A stretch of 64,000 nucleotides of DNA, taken from contig JAVJPW010000005.1 in the NCBI GenBank assembly GCA_040217575.1, forward strand, positions 434,001-498,000, read 5' to 3'. Under the pieces are notes generated by a model. The model saw only the letters and a program-made list of their open reading frames with translations, was not told the DNA's origin and searched no databases. Position 1 is the first letter of the stretch. Each line of letters opens with the position of its first letter. This document shows positions 45,838-53,900 of this stretch, one piece after another. Source of the stretch: Pacificispira sp040217575 (lineage in GTDB: Bacteria > Pseudomonadota > Alphaproteobacteria > UBA8366 > Aestuariispiraceae). The translations under genes were made by a program, and so were the position numbers.

Positions 45838-46917
45838 ATGACCAAGATCCCTTACGATTCCCTCAAGAAAGACCTTGCGGGCCAACGCATATTGTTGGTC
45901 GGTGGAGCCGGATTCATCGGGCACAATCTGGCGCTGGAACTGGCGCGCATGGGGGCGACCGTCGGTATTTGCGACAACCTGATGGTCAACAGCCTGATCG
46001 AAAACTGTTACGAACCGGGCCGCGCCCAGGTGCAGCGACAGGCCTACCAGACATTCCTTTTGGACCGGTTTCTGCTGTTGCGCCAGGCTGGCGTGACGCT
46101 GATGAATTCCGATGCGCGGTTGCTGGCGGACCTGGGCCGGGTATTCGAGAATTTCAGCCCGACCAAGGTCGTCCAGATGGCGGCGATTGCCAGCGCCGTC
46201 GATGCAAAGGCAGAACCGGGCCTGGCCTTTGACCTTCAACTGATCACGCTTCGAAACGTGCTGGAACTGGTGCGGCCCAAGGTTCGCGACATCAACCAGG
46301 TCATGTTCATGTCCTCGTCAACCGTCTATGGCGATTTCGAAGGCGATAGCGTGGATGAAACCACCTTTCCCCGCCCGGAAGGCATTTATGCCAATGCCAA
46401 GTTCATGGGCGAACGTCTGGTACGCACTTACCGAACACAGTATGGCCTGGGCACAACCGTCATCCGACCGTCCGCATTGTATGGTGAACGCTGCATATCC
46501 CGGCGCGTCAGCCAGGTTTTTATCGAAAACGCGCTGACCGGAAAGCCGCTGCTTCTGGAAGGCGGCGGCGACGGACGGCTGGATTTCACCTATATCAACG
46601 ATCTGGTTCAGGGCATGGTCCGGGCGCTGGCGTTGCACAAGGGTCATGACGACAGTTCCACTTTCAACCTGACATTCGGAAACGCGCGGACGATTGCCGA
46701 TCTGGCGGCCGTCGTGAAATCCGTGGTGCCCGAAGCCATTCTGGAAGACCGACCACGCGCCGTGGACAAACCCATCCGTGGGACGCTTTCGAACGAAAGG
46801 GCGCGGGAAAAACTGGGGTTCGAGCCGGAATGGACGTTGGAGACCGGGTATAAGCGCTATTGCGAATGGTATGTCGATCAGTGGCGCCGTGCCGAACAGC
46901 GGACAGAGGCGAACTGA
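45838..46917 (+). CDS. NAD-dependent epimerase/dehydratase (extended SDR)
   Basis: 359 residues. NAD-binding G22-G-A-G-F-I-G28, S-S-S-T-V-Y near 160 and catalytic Y184-A-N-A-K188 mark an NDP-sugar epimerase or 4,6-dehydratase of the GalE/RmlB superfamily. An AGGAGG box lies seven bases before ATG 45838. Not clearly PseB or LegB. Middle gene of the DegT-SDR-SpsF unit. Confidence 0.88.
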   Translation: MTKIPYDSLKKDLAGQRILLVGGAGFIGHNLALELARMGATVGICDNLMVNSLIENCYEPGRAQVQRQAYQTFLLDRFLLLRQAGVTLMNSDARLLADLGRVFENFSPTKVVQMAAIASAVDAKAEPGLAFDLQLITLRNVLELVRPKVRDINQVMFMSSSTVYGDFEGDSVDETTFPRPEGIYANAKFMGERLVRTYRTQYGLGTTVIRPSALYGERCISRRVSQVFIENALTGKPLLLEGGGDGRLDFTYINDLVQGMVRALALHKGHDDSSTFNLTFGNARTIADLAAVVKSVVPEAILEDRPRAVDKPIRGTLSNERAREKLGFEPEWTLETGYKRYCEWYVDQWRRAEQRTEAN

Positions 46918-46920
46918 GCC

Positions 46921-47622
46921 ATGACCCAGACATCCCGGGGCAAGGCAGCCCTCCTCCTTCTTGCGCGTCTGGATTCCCGCCGCCTGCCCGGCAAGGGACT
47001 AATGGATCTGGGCGGACGTTCCGTCCTGGGCCGCGCGGTCGACCGCCTGTCGCGTTGCGGACTGGTCAACGACATGATCCTGGCGACGACGGACCGCGCC
47101 ATCGACGATCCGCTGGAAGAGTTTGCCCGCGCCGAAGGGATCGGCTGTTATCGTGGCGATGCGATGGACGTCGCGAAACGCTGTTTCGATGCCTGCACCG
47201 CAAACGGCCTCGACTGGTTTGTGCGCATCTGCGGTGACAGCCCGTTCGCGGACCCGGGCGTCGTGGATCGCGTGGCGGCGGCGTTCCTGGACACGGGCGC
47301 AGAAATCGCAACCAACGTCTTTCCACGGTCCTTTCCGGTCGGTGCCAGCGCCGAAGCCGTATCAGCCACGGCCATGCGGCGCATTATGGATGCGACGCCC
47401 GACCTGGCGTACCGCGAACATGTCACGCTTTATGCCTATGAAAACGCAGACGCTTTTCGCATCGAAAGCGTGGCGCCGGATGACCCGGGGTACGAAAACC
47501 TGTCGATCGCCGTCGACACGCAAGAGGATCTGGACCGCGCAAGGCGCCTGATCGAACTCCTGCCGGACCCGAAAAGGGCGACCCTTTCAGAAATCCTGAA
47601 GGTCCAGCCCCAGGCAGCGTAG
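46921..47622 (+). CDS. SpsF-like cytidylyltransferase/sugar nucleotidyltransferase
   Basis: 233 residues with the nucleotide-binding start L-L-L-A-R-L-D-S-R-R-L-P-G-K-G-L (about 11-26) and I-C-G-D-S-P-F-A-D-P, typical of SpsF/NeuA-type CMP transferases. It probably activates a sugar acid or amino sugar for transfer. It follows the SDR gene after three bases; convergent with the GNAT gene. Confidence 0.82.
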   Translation: MTQTSRGKAALLLLARLDSRRLPGKGLMDLGGRSVLGRAVDRLSRCGLVNDMILATTDRAIDDPLEEFARAEGIGCYRGDAMDVAKRCFDACTANGLDWFVRICGDSPFADPGVVDRVAAAFLDTGAEIATNVFPRSFPVGASAEAVSATAMRRIMDATPDLAYREHVTLYAYENADAFRIESVAPDDPGYENLSIAVDTQEDLDRARRLIELLPDPKRATLSEILKVQPQAA

Positions 47623-47629
47623 CAAAAAT

Positions 47630-48313
47630 TCAGGGAACCCAGTGCCAGGTGTCGGCGCGGCTGACTTCGCGCCAGCCGAATGACGCGTACAGTTTCAGGG
47701 ACGCAACATTGGCGGCCTGTGTGCCGACGCGTACGGATCGGGCCGTTGGCAGGAAAGCACCCATACCCTGAATCAACGCCCGTCCTATCCCCTGTCCCTG
47801 ATGACCTGGCGCAACGGCGATCAGGTCGATCGCCGCGACATCGCCGCGCAGCAGGATTGCGTTGAACCCCGCGACCGCACCATCCGCAGCACAGGCCAGC
47901 AGGACCACATCAGCGCGCCCGGTTATGTCATTCCGTGCCCAGGCCGCCTTGAATTCGTCCGCCCGGTCATCAGGAATCAGCGGGTCCGCATGCCACCGGT
48001 CTGTCCGGAAGGCGGAGTGGGCAATTGACGCGACGGCGTCCGCATCGCCAGTTGTCGCGCGCCGGACATGGTTCGGCGCGGGCCCGGCGGGCAAATCCCC
48101 TTCGAAGGTGACAAGGGTTTCAACCCGGCGGAACCCGTGCGGTTCCAGTTCCGATGTTCGGTCTGACAAGCCACGGTAAAACATCAGCCCCACGCCGGCC
48201 GCCCTGGCGGCCGACACCGCATCGGCAGTCCGGCCAACGTCATTCAGGCGCCATACCGGCGCCCCCAGGACCGACGCGTCGAAGGGCTGGTCAGTACAGA
48301 ATTCCGGGATCAC
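47630..48313 (-). CDS. GNAT-family N-acetyltransferase
   Basis: 227 residues with the acetyl-CoA loop A-P-G-H-Q-G-Q-G-I-G-R-A-L and C-terminal L-Y-x-S-F-G-W. The GTG start overlaps the methyltransferase stop (GTGA). In this operon an amino-sugar N-acetylation is plausible, as in PseH/LegH/WecD. Last gene of the eight-gene glycosylation operon. Confidence 0.82.
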   Translation of the reverse strand: MIPEFCTDQPFDASVLGAPVWRLNDVGRTADAVSAARAAGVGLMFYRGLSDRTSELEPHGFRRVETLVTFEGDLPAGPAPNHVRRATTGDADAVASIAHSAFRTDRWHADPLIPDDRADEFKAAWARNDITGRADVVLLACAADGAVAGFNAILLRGDVAAIDLIAVAPGHQGQGIGRALIQGMGAFLPTARSVRVGTQAANVASLKLYASFGWREVSRADTWHWVP

Positions 48314-49131
48314 CGGGCGTCTTCCGGCAGGGTCATGAAACCGCGCAGCGTGTACTTACCGCTGGGTTCGACAAGCCGATCCATCAGGTCGAGCCGGAAG
48401 CCCGCCCGCCGCGTCAACATGGCGTACGACGCCGCGGAAAAGGCGCAGTAATGTTCAATAAAGAACTCTTCCCGGTCGGGACCTTCGGCGGCCAGCGCCC
48501 CTTCCCCATCCGGCAATTCGACATAAACGATCCCGCCTGGCGCCAGCACGTCTTTGGCGCGGGTCAGCATGGCGACCGGGTCGGGGACATGTTCCAGAAC
48601 CTTGTTGAAGCTGATCAGGCCATAGCGCCGGTCAATCCTGTCCTTCATGAAATCGGCAACCAAGCCGTCGACCCCCGCCTTGTCCCGGGCATGGTCCGCG
48701 GACCGTGGATCGGGGTCCAGTGCGGTTGCCTGCCAACCAGCGGCCTTCATCGCGGCAGGAAATACCGCAAGCCCTGACCCGACATCCAACAATGTTCTGT
48801 CCGGAACACGTCCGCTGCAATATCCGTCGACGAAAGTCACACGCCCGCGATTGTCCGACTGGTCCGATGGCAGAGCCATAATCTTGTCGAAGACGCGCGC
48901 CATGCGCCCGCCACCATAGGTCCGGTCCCAATAATCCCCGACATACAGGCCGGAAAGATCGAAGTGGTGGCGGTTCACGATATGCCCGGTGGACGGGCTT
49001 TGCAGCAAGTCCCGGCGATACGGGGAAATTCCGAAATCCGTCTCCCCCGCCGGGGGCGCATGATAAGTTTTGACCAGGGTCCAGTCAGCGGCACCGGTCA
49101 CAGGACAGTCGAAATCGGTCGAAGGCGCCAT
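48310..49131 (-). CDS. SAM-dependent methyltransferase (class I)
   Basis: 273 residues; motif I L-L-D-V-G-S-G-L-A-V-F near 115 and post-motif F-N-K-V-L-E-H-V-P-D-P mark a class I methyltransferase of the sugar/quinone type. I set the start at ATG 49131, sharing one base with the formyltransferase stop (TGATG); upstream in-frame codons lie inside that gene. Likely O- or N-methylates the glycan. Confidence 0.82.
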   Translation of the reverse strand: MAPSTDFDCPVTGAADWTLVKTYHAPPAGETDFGISPYRRDLLQSPSTGHIVNRHHFDLSGLYVGDYWDRTYGGGRMARVFDKIMALPSDQSDNRGRVTFVDGYCSGRVPDRTLLDVGSGLAVFPAAMKAAGWQATALDPDPRSADHARDKAGVDGLVADFMKDRIDRRYGLISFNKVLEHVPDPVAMLTRAKDVLAPGGIVYVELPDGEGALAAEGPDREEFFIEHYCAFSAASYAMLTRRAGFRLDLMDRLVEPSGKYTLRGFMTLPEDAR

Positions 49132-49859
49132 CACAGGGTCGCGGTAAATTCCGCGAACTGCTTCACACAGCGGTCCTTCAGAACCGCCGGCATGAAGGAA
49201 TAGTGCCGGCCGATATAAAGCTGCGGCTGGCTGATGAACTGGCCGTAGTTGCACATCATCTCAAGCCCCTTGTCAGTAAGGCTGATGCAAACTTCGGTGT
49301 TCACCTTGCGCAACTGATAAAGCTGCATGTCCCGTTCAATCGGGATCGGCATCTTCATGACCACGCCGCCACGGTCCAGTTTCGGGCTGACCTTATGCAG
49401 GGTTGTCACAAGACCGCGGAAATCCCGGTGATAGACCGCCCACAAATGCGTGTCCAAACCGCGATAATGTTCCGGGTCCGCGCCGTGCAAATTGACGATC
49501 CGGTCTGGCGTGACGTCGATGACGGGCTGGTCCAACCGCCCCGTGCCGAAAACGACATGAACGTCGCAACCGGCATCCTTCATCGCGGCGATGGCGTCCG
49601 GGTCGTTCAGGTCCTTGAACGTCTCAACCTTTGCGACGTCCGACAAGGATTTTGCTGTGCCGCCAAACCAGGTATCAATTTCATATTTTTCCCGCTCGTC
49701 TTCGAATGGGTGGTGGATTTCGAAATTGGCGCTGGCTGTGCGCCTTTCTTCAAAAACGCGAACGACATTCCAGCGTTTCGAAATAACTTCGACAAAACGG
49801 GTGTGGTGCGGCGTATCCGTGGTCAGGATACCAACCTTCAGTTTTCCAGGTTCTATCAT
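49131..49859 (-). CDS. Formyltransferase-family protein (sugar N-formyltransferase candidate)
   Basis: 242 residues with the formyl-transferase catalytic trio N123, H125 (V-N-L-H-G-A) and D162 (L-D-R-G). Uses 10-formyl-tetrahydrofolate in known members to formylate an amino sugar or Met-tRNA; the short length and context favour a sugar. ATG 49859 chosen over an in-frame TTG. Between methyltransferase and amidotransferase. Confidence 0.8.
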   Translation of the reverse strand: MIEPGKLKVGILTTDTPHHTRFVEVISKRWNVVRVFEERRTASANFEIHHPFEDEREKYEIDTWFGGTAKSLSDVAKVETFKDLNDPDAIAAMKDAGCDVHVVFGTGRLDQPVIDVTPDRIVNLHGADPEHYRGLDTHLWAVYHRDFRGLVTTLHKVSPKLDRGGVVMKMPIPIERDMQLYQLRKVNTEVCISLTDKGLEMMCNYGQFISQPQLYIGRHYSFMPAVLKDRCVKQFAEFTATL

Positions 49860-49878
49860 CAAGACCTGTTACCCCGTT

Positions 49879-50997
49879 CTATCCCCACGACCAGTCTTCA
49901 ATCAGAAATCCGGGAATGCGCCAATGACCGTCCCGGTATTCCCAGACATCGTGGTTCCTGAATCGCTCCGCGACTTCCCAGAACCATTCGACCGGCTTCC
50001 CCTCAAACTCACAAAACGCCTGAATATCCTTTTCGGGTATATCCAAACCACGCTGCGAAACAATCTCTATAGCGTCATCCCTGGATACCATTCCATAGCG
50101 AATTTGTACCGACAGCGTATCGAATGCGCGCGTAAACCCGAACTTGTACCATTTCAGGAAATGATGCAACGAAATGAAGTTGCAATCGATATCGGCGAAC
50201 TCCCAAGTTCCTGTCTTGATGTCGTCTTGCGAATACTCAAATCCGTGCGCTTGCGCGACTTCGGTATTCTTGAAACTGTTCCATTTGAAGAACGCGCCTA
50301 GGAACACGGAACGAACCAGATAGTCCGGTTCCTTCGGCACGCGATAGGCCACAAGGTCGTGATCGGTCAGCCCTTCCTTTCCGACCCAACTGTCGGCGTC
50401 GGTCTGTTCCAGACAGCCATGCTTTGCCAGCCAATCCGCATCCAACGCATCGGACAGGCGTTCGATCTCGCTTCCCCCATATTCCAGTTGCGGGTTTTCC
50501 CCCCATAATATCAATGGGATACGGAACTGAACCGCAAGCCGGATGGGGATCGCAAACAGCGCCATATGCATCGGAAGACCGGTCGTTCCGCGTTCTTCGA
50601 ATGCCGCCTTCATGAACCGGCGTTCCACATCCGGCGAAATCGTATAGTCGATATGATCGATGCCCAGGCGTTCAATCATCCGATCGACATTTCGCTGCCC
50701 AATTTCCGTCCGGGCCGGTGTTCGCCAGGTCACGCCCAGCACATTCAGCCCATGTTCCTGCGCCTTGATGATCTGATACCAACTGTCCTTTCCGCCAGAT
50801 ACAGGAACGATGCAGTCATAATTTTCCGCGCGTGCCTTTGACTGGGTCGCCAGTTCGGCGAATGCCGCCGCGCGCGCGTCCCAGTCGATCTTTGTTTCCT
50901 TGTCGTCATGGCCATGACAGGCCGTGCAGATGCCATCGTCATCCAGAACAATTCCGGGCCGCGTGTCGGGAAGAATACATCGTGTGCAATAGCGCAT
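49879..50997 (-). CDS. N-acetyl sugar amidotransferase (WbpG/PseA family)
   Basis: 372 residues. Two Cys pairs (C4/C7, C24/C27) suggest zinc, and the ATP-pyrophosphatase P-loop S67-G-G-K-D-S72 activates the carbonyl. Family members convert an N-acetyl group of a sugar (pseudaminic/legionaminic acid or ManNAc3NAcA) to acetamidino using ammonia from a partner. ATG 50997 has GAGG upstream; an in-frame TTG at 51009 overlaps asnB. Confidence 0.88.
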   Translation of the reverse strand: MRYCTRCILPDTRPGIVLDDDGICTACHGHDDKETKIDWDARAAAFAELATQSKARAENYDCIVPVSGGKDSWYQIIKAQEHGLNVLGVTWRTPARTEIGQRNVDRMIERLGIDHIDYTISPDVERRFMKAAFEERGTTGLPMHMALFAIPIRLAVQFRIPLILWGENPQLEYGGSEIERLSDALDADWLAKHGCLEQTDADSWVGKEGLTDHDLVAYRVPKEPDYLVRSVFLGAFFKWNSFKNTEVAQAHGFEYSQDDIKTGTWEFADIDCNFISLHHFLKWYKFGFTRAFDTLSVQIRYGMVSRDDAIEIVSQRGLDIPEKDIQAFCEFEGKPVEWFWEVAERFRNHDVWEYRDGHWRIPGFLIEDWSWG

Positions 50998-51005
50998 GGG
51001 TTGCC

Positions 51006-52856
51006 TCAACCGCCGCTTTGCGCGGCCAACTGATCCAGAAACAGCCTAGTGGCCAGAAGGGAGAATAGAAACTTGCTTTCACTGTTCAGAGAGACATCGC
51101 TTCCGATCAATTCTTCGAACCGGGACCGGTCCACCAGATCGAAGAAGGCACCGTCCGCCAGCAACCGGTCACGCACGTCCGGGTTGGTGAAGTCGATCAT
51201 GGACGTGACCGGCGCGTTTATTCCCTGTTTTCGGGGATTGGACATGATCACGTCCGGTGCAATGCCCTTCCCGGCCTTGCGCAACAACGCCTTGGGAAGA
51301 CCATCTGCGATCAGATGCCGGGTCGGTATTCGGGACACGCATTCCACCAGGTCCCGATCCAGATAGGGGGCGCGGTTTTCCACCGACCAGCGCATGGATG
51401 CCAGGTCATCGTCATGCAACATGACGGGGACCGTCTCCACCGCCAGTTCATTCATCATCCGGTTTCGCAGGATAGCCGGGGTAAACGCCGCTTCCCGATG
51501 TGGTTCGTCGAACGGTTCCGTCAGGTACCGGCTAAAGCGATCCGCCCCCAGGAAAATATGGTCCCGTGCATTCGGCGTTTCGATAAACGCCATTGGGCTC
51601 TGCAGGAACGGGTTGCGCACGAACTGCCCGTATGTACGTCGCCAATCGCTGACCAGGTCATCGAAATCCGCCGCGTCCTTCATTTCCGCCAGCCAAAACA
51701 GATAATGATCGTAATAGCCGGAAAACACCTCGTCCGCACCGGTCCCGCCCAGTGACAAGCGAAACCCGTGATCATGGATTGCCTGGCTGACCAGATAATG
51801 CAGGTAGTAGGAGATGGTCAGCGGCGGACCGTCAAAATAGGCAATCATATCGGAAAGACGGTCCAGGAAGCCGTCTTCGGGAATCCGGATCTGATGGTTT
51901 TCGACACCCAGCGCCGCCAGCCCCTTTTTGATCATGGCACTTTCGTCATAGCGCCAGTCGTCTTCGACAATCGAAAAACAGGTAATGTCTGCATGGAGCC
52001 GATGGTGGGAAATGCCCGCGATGACATTGGAATCTATGCCGCCCGACAGTCGGACCGCGACCGGTACGTCCGCGCGCAACGTCCGCTCCATCGCGGTGGT
52101 CAGCGCCGCTTCAACACGGGTGGAGGCTTCCTGTGCGGTCATCTCCACCGGACTATAGCCAAGTTGCCAATAACGAACCGGGGTCCCTGCCTCCCGGCCC
52201 GGTACCAATTCCAGATAATGGGCCGCCGGCAATTCCTGCACCCCGACAAAGAAGGTACGGTTCGCCCGCATCAGGCCCTTGTACCCATTGACTAGATAAC
52301 GCCTTAGCTGGTCCAGGTCCGGTGCCGGGGCCGCCCCCGCCATCGCGGCCAACACCTTGATTTCCGAAGCAAAAAGGAACGCATTATCTTCGCCCGCATT
52401 CATCCAGAGATATAGCGGCTTTTCCCCAAACCGGTCGCGGGCGATGGTGATTGCCCCGGTCGCATCATCCAGAATGGCAAAGGCGAACATGCCGACCAGG
52501 CGATCCAGCGCACCAGTGCCCCATTCCTTCCACGCGATCAGCAGTACCTCGGTATCCCCTTCGGTTCGGAAATGGTGGCCCCGCCCCAGCAGTTCCGATC
52601 TGAGTTCACGGTAGTTGTAGATTTCACCATTGTAGATCAGCGTCAGACCGTCCCGCCGAAATGGCTGATCGGACCTTTCGTTCAGGTCAATGATCGACAG
52701 TCGGCTGTGCAACAGGTCATACGCACGCCCATCCACACGCGTCCCGGCATGGTGTCCGGTTCCGTCCGGGCCCCGGTTCGCCATTTTCGCCAGCGCGGCA
52801 TTCAACCGGTCTGTTTCAAGCGGTCTGTCCGCGATGCGTCCGGCAATGCCACACAT
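51006..52856 (-). CDS. asnB: Glutamine-hydrolysing asparagine synthase family amidotransferase
   Basis: 616 residues: N-terminal class II glutaminase with catalytic C2 (M-C-G-I-A-G) and a synthetase domain with S271-G-G-I-D-S276. AsnB makes asparagine, but copies in sugar clusters often amidate a glycan carboxyl or supply ammonia. Its ATG directly follows the neuB stop and it precedes the sugar amidotransferase, so a glycan role is likely. Confidence 0.88.
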   Translation of the reverse strand: MCGIAGRIADRPLETDRLNAALAKMANRGPDGTGHHAGTRVDGRAYDLLHSRLSIIDLNERSDQPFRRDGLTLIYNGEIYNYRELRSELLGRGHHFRTEGDTEVLLIAWKEWGTGALDRLVGMFAFAILDDATGAITIARDRFGEKPLYLWMNAGEDNAFLFASEIKVLAAMAGAAPAPDLDQLRRYLVNGYKGLMRANRTFFVGVQELPAAHYLELVPGREAGTPVRYWQLGYSPVEMTAQEASTRVEAALTTAMERTLRADVPVAVRLSGGIDSNVIAGISHHRLHADITCFSIVEDDWRYDESAMIKKGLAALGVENHQIRIPEDGFLDRLSDMIAYFDGPPLTISYYLHYLVSQAIHDHGFRLSLGGTGADEVFSGYYDHYLFWLAEMKDAADFDDLVSDWRRTYGQFVRNPFLQSPMAFIETPNARDHIFLGADRFSRYLTEPFDEPHREAAFTPAILRNRMMNELAVETVPVMLHDDDLASMRWSVENRAPYLDRDLVECVSRIPTRHLIADGLPKALLRKAGKGIAPDVIMSNPRKQGINAPVTSMIDFTNPDVRDRLLADGAFFDLVDRSRFEELIGSDVSLNSESKFLFSLLATRLFLDQLAAQSGG

Positions 52857-53870
52857 CTATTCAACGTCGGCGCGATGCAGAACCTGCCCCGCCCGAAGCG
52901 CGCGAAGCAACTTTCGCCCCGTCACGGACGTCCGGTCCGCGGCGCGGAACTCCGTTGCAGGACGGGCAAACATCAGGTCGCTTTCGTCGATCAGCTGACC
53001 GGCATCCAGGTCACGCGCCGCAACCAATCCCTTCCGGATCGCCGGCCCGGTGCCGTCCTCACATTTCTGCGGGGTCTTTTCGCCATTCCCACGCCCGGAA
53101 AATACTTTAGGCAATACATTACAAAGACATGATAAGTCATTTGGATCACATGATAACTCGTGGTCCCTAAAATCACGTCTATGCTTCTGATCGGTGAAGT
53201 GAACCTCTATGATCTCGGCACCCAGCGCCACCGCCGCGATGGGCGCTTCCGGGCCGATAACATGGTTGGAATAGCCGATCGTGATTGATGGGAAGGTCTC
53301 TTTCAGCGTGCGGATCGCAAGCAGGTTTGCCTGTTCCAGCGGCGTAGGATAGGCCGAAACGCAATGCAAAACCGCCAGACGTTCAGCAGCGCCCTTTTCC
53401 CCCATTTCGTCCACGGCCCATGAAACCGCGTCATGGACTTCGGCCAATGTCGCCGTCCCCGTGGACAATATAACCGGCAACCCGGTTTCAGCCGACGCAC
53501 GAATCACCGGTTCGAAATCTATGTCGCCGCTGGCAATCTTGATCGCTGCACAGTGTTCCGCCAGGAAAGGAACCCAGTCTTCCGAAATGGCCGACGAAAA
53601 AAACGCGATACCCTGATTGGCCGCCGCCTGTTTCAGGGCAAGATGTGCATCTTCGTTCAGACCAAACCGCCGGACACGTGCCTGTCGATCAGGATCGTCG
53701 GCGCTGATAAACCGTTCGGCGGTATAGCTTTGAAATTTGACCGCGTCCGCGCCCGACTGTGCAGCCAGCGCAAGCAGTTCCAACGCCTTGTCGACGCTGC
53801 CTTCATGGTTGACGCCAATCTCAGCGATAATGGCCGGGCGTTTTGTCGTATCCACCCCGAAAATTTGCAT
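52857..53870 (-). CDS. neuB: Nonulosonic acid synthase (NeuB/LegI/PseI family)
   Basis: 337 residues condensing phosphoenolpyruvate with a six-carbon amino sugar to a nine-carbon acid. N-terminal I-I-A-E-I-G-V-N-H-E-G and K-I-A-S-G-D-I mark the TIM barrel; C-terminal SAF/antifreeze domain about 275-337. ATG 53870 has AGGAG eight bases upstream. Sialic, legionaminic or pseudaminic type cannot be settled. Follows maf; precedes asnB with zero gap. Confidence 0.9.
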   Translation of the reverse strand: MQIFGVDTTKRPAIIAEIGVNHEGSVDKALELLALAAQSGADAVKFQSYTAERFISADDPDRQARVRRFGLNEDAHLALKQAAANQGIAFFSSAISEDWVPFLAEHCAAIKIASGDIDFEPVIRASAETGLPVILSTGTATLAEVHDAVSWAVDEMGEKGAAERLAVLHCVSAYPTPLEQANLLAIRTLKETFPSITIGYSNHVIGPEAPIAAVALGAEIIEVHFTDQKHRRDFRDHELSCDPNDLSCLCNVLPKVFSGRGNGEKTPQKCEDGTGPAIRKGLVAARDLDAGQLIDESDLMFARPATEFRAADRTSVTGRKLLRALRAGQVLHRADVE

Positions 53871-53900
53871 TGATGCCGCTCCTTGGTAAGCGGTCACGGA

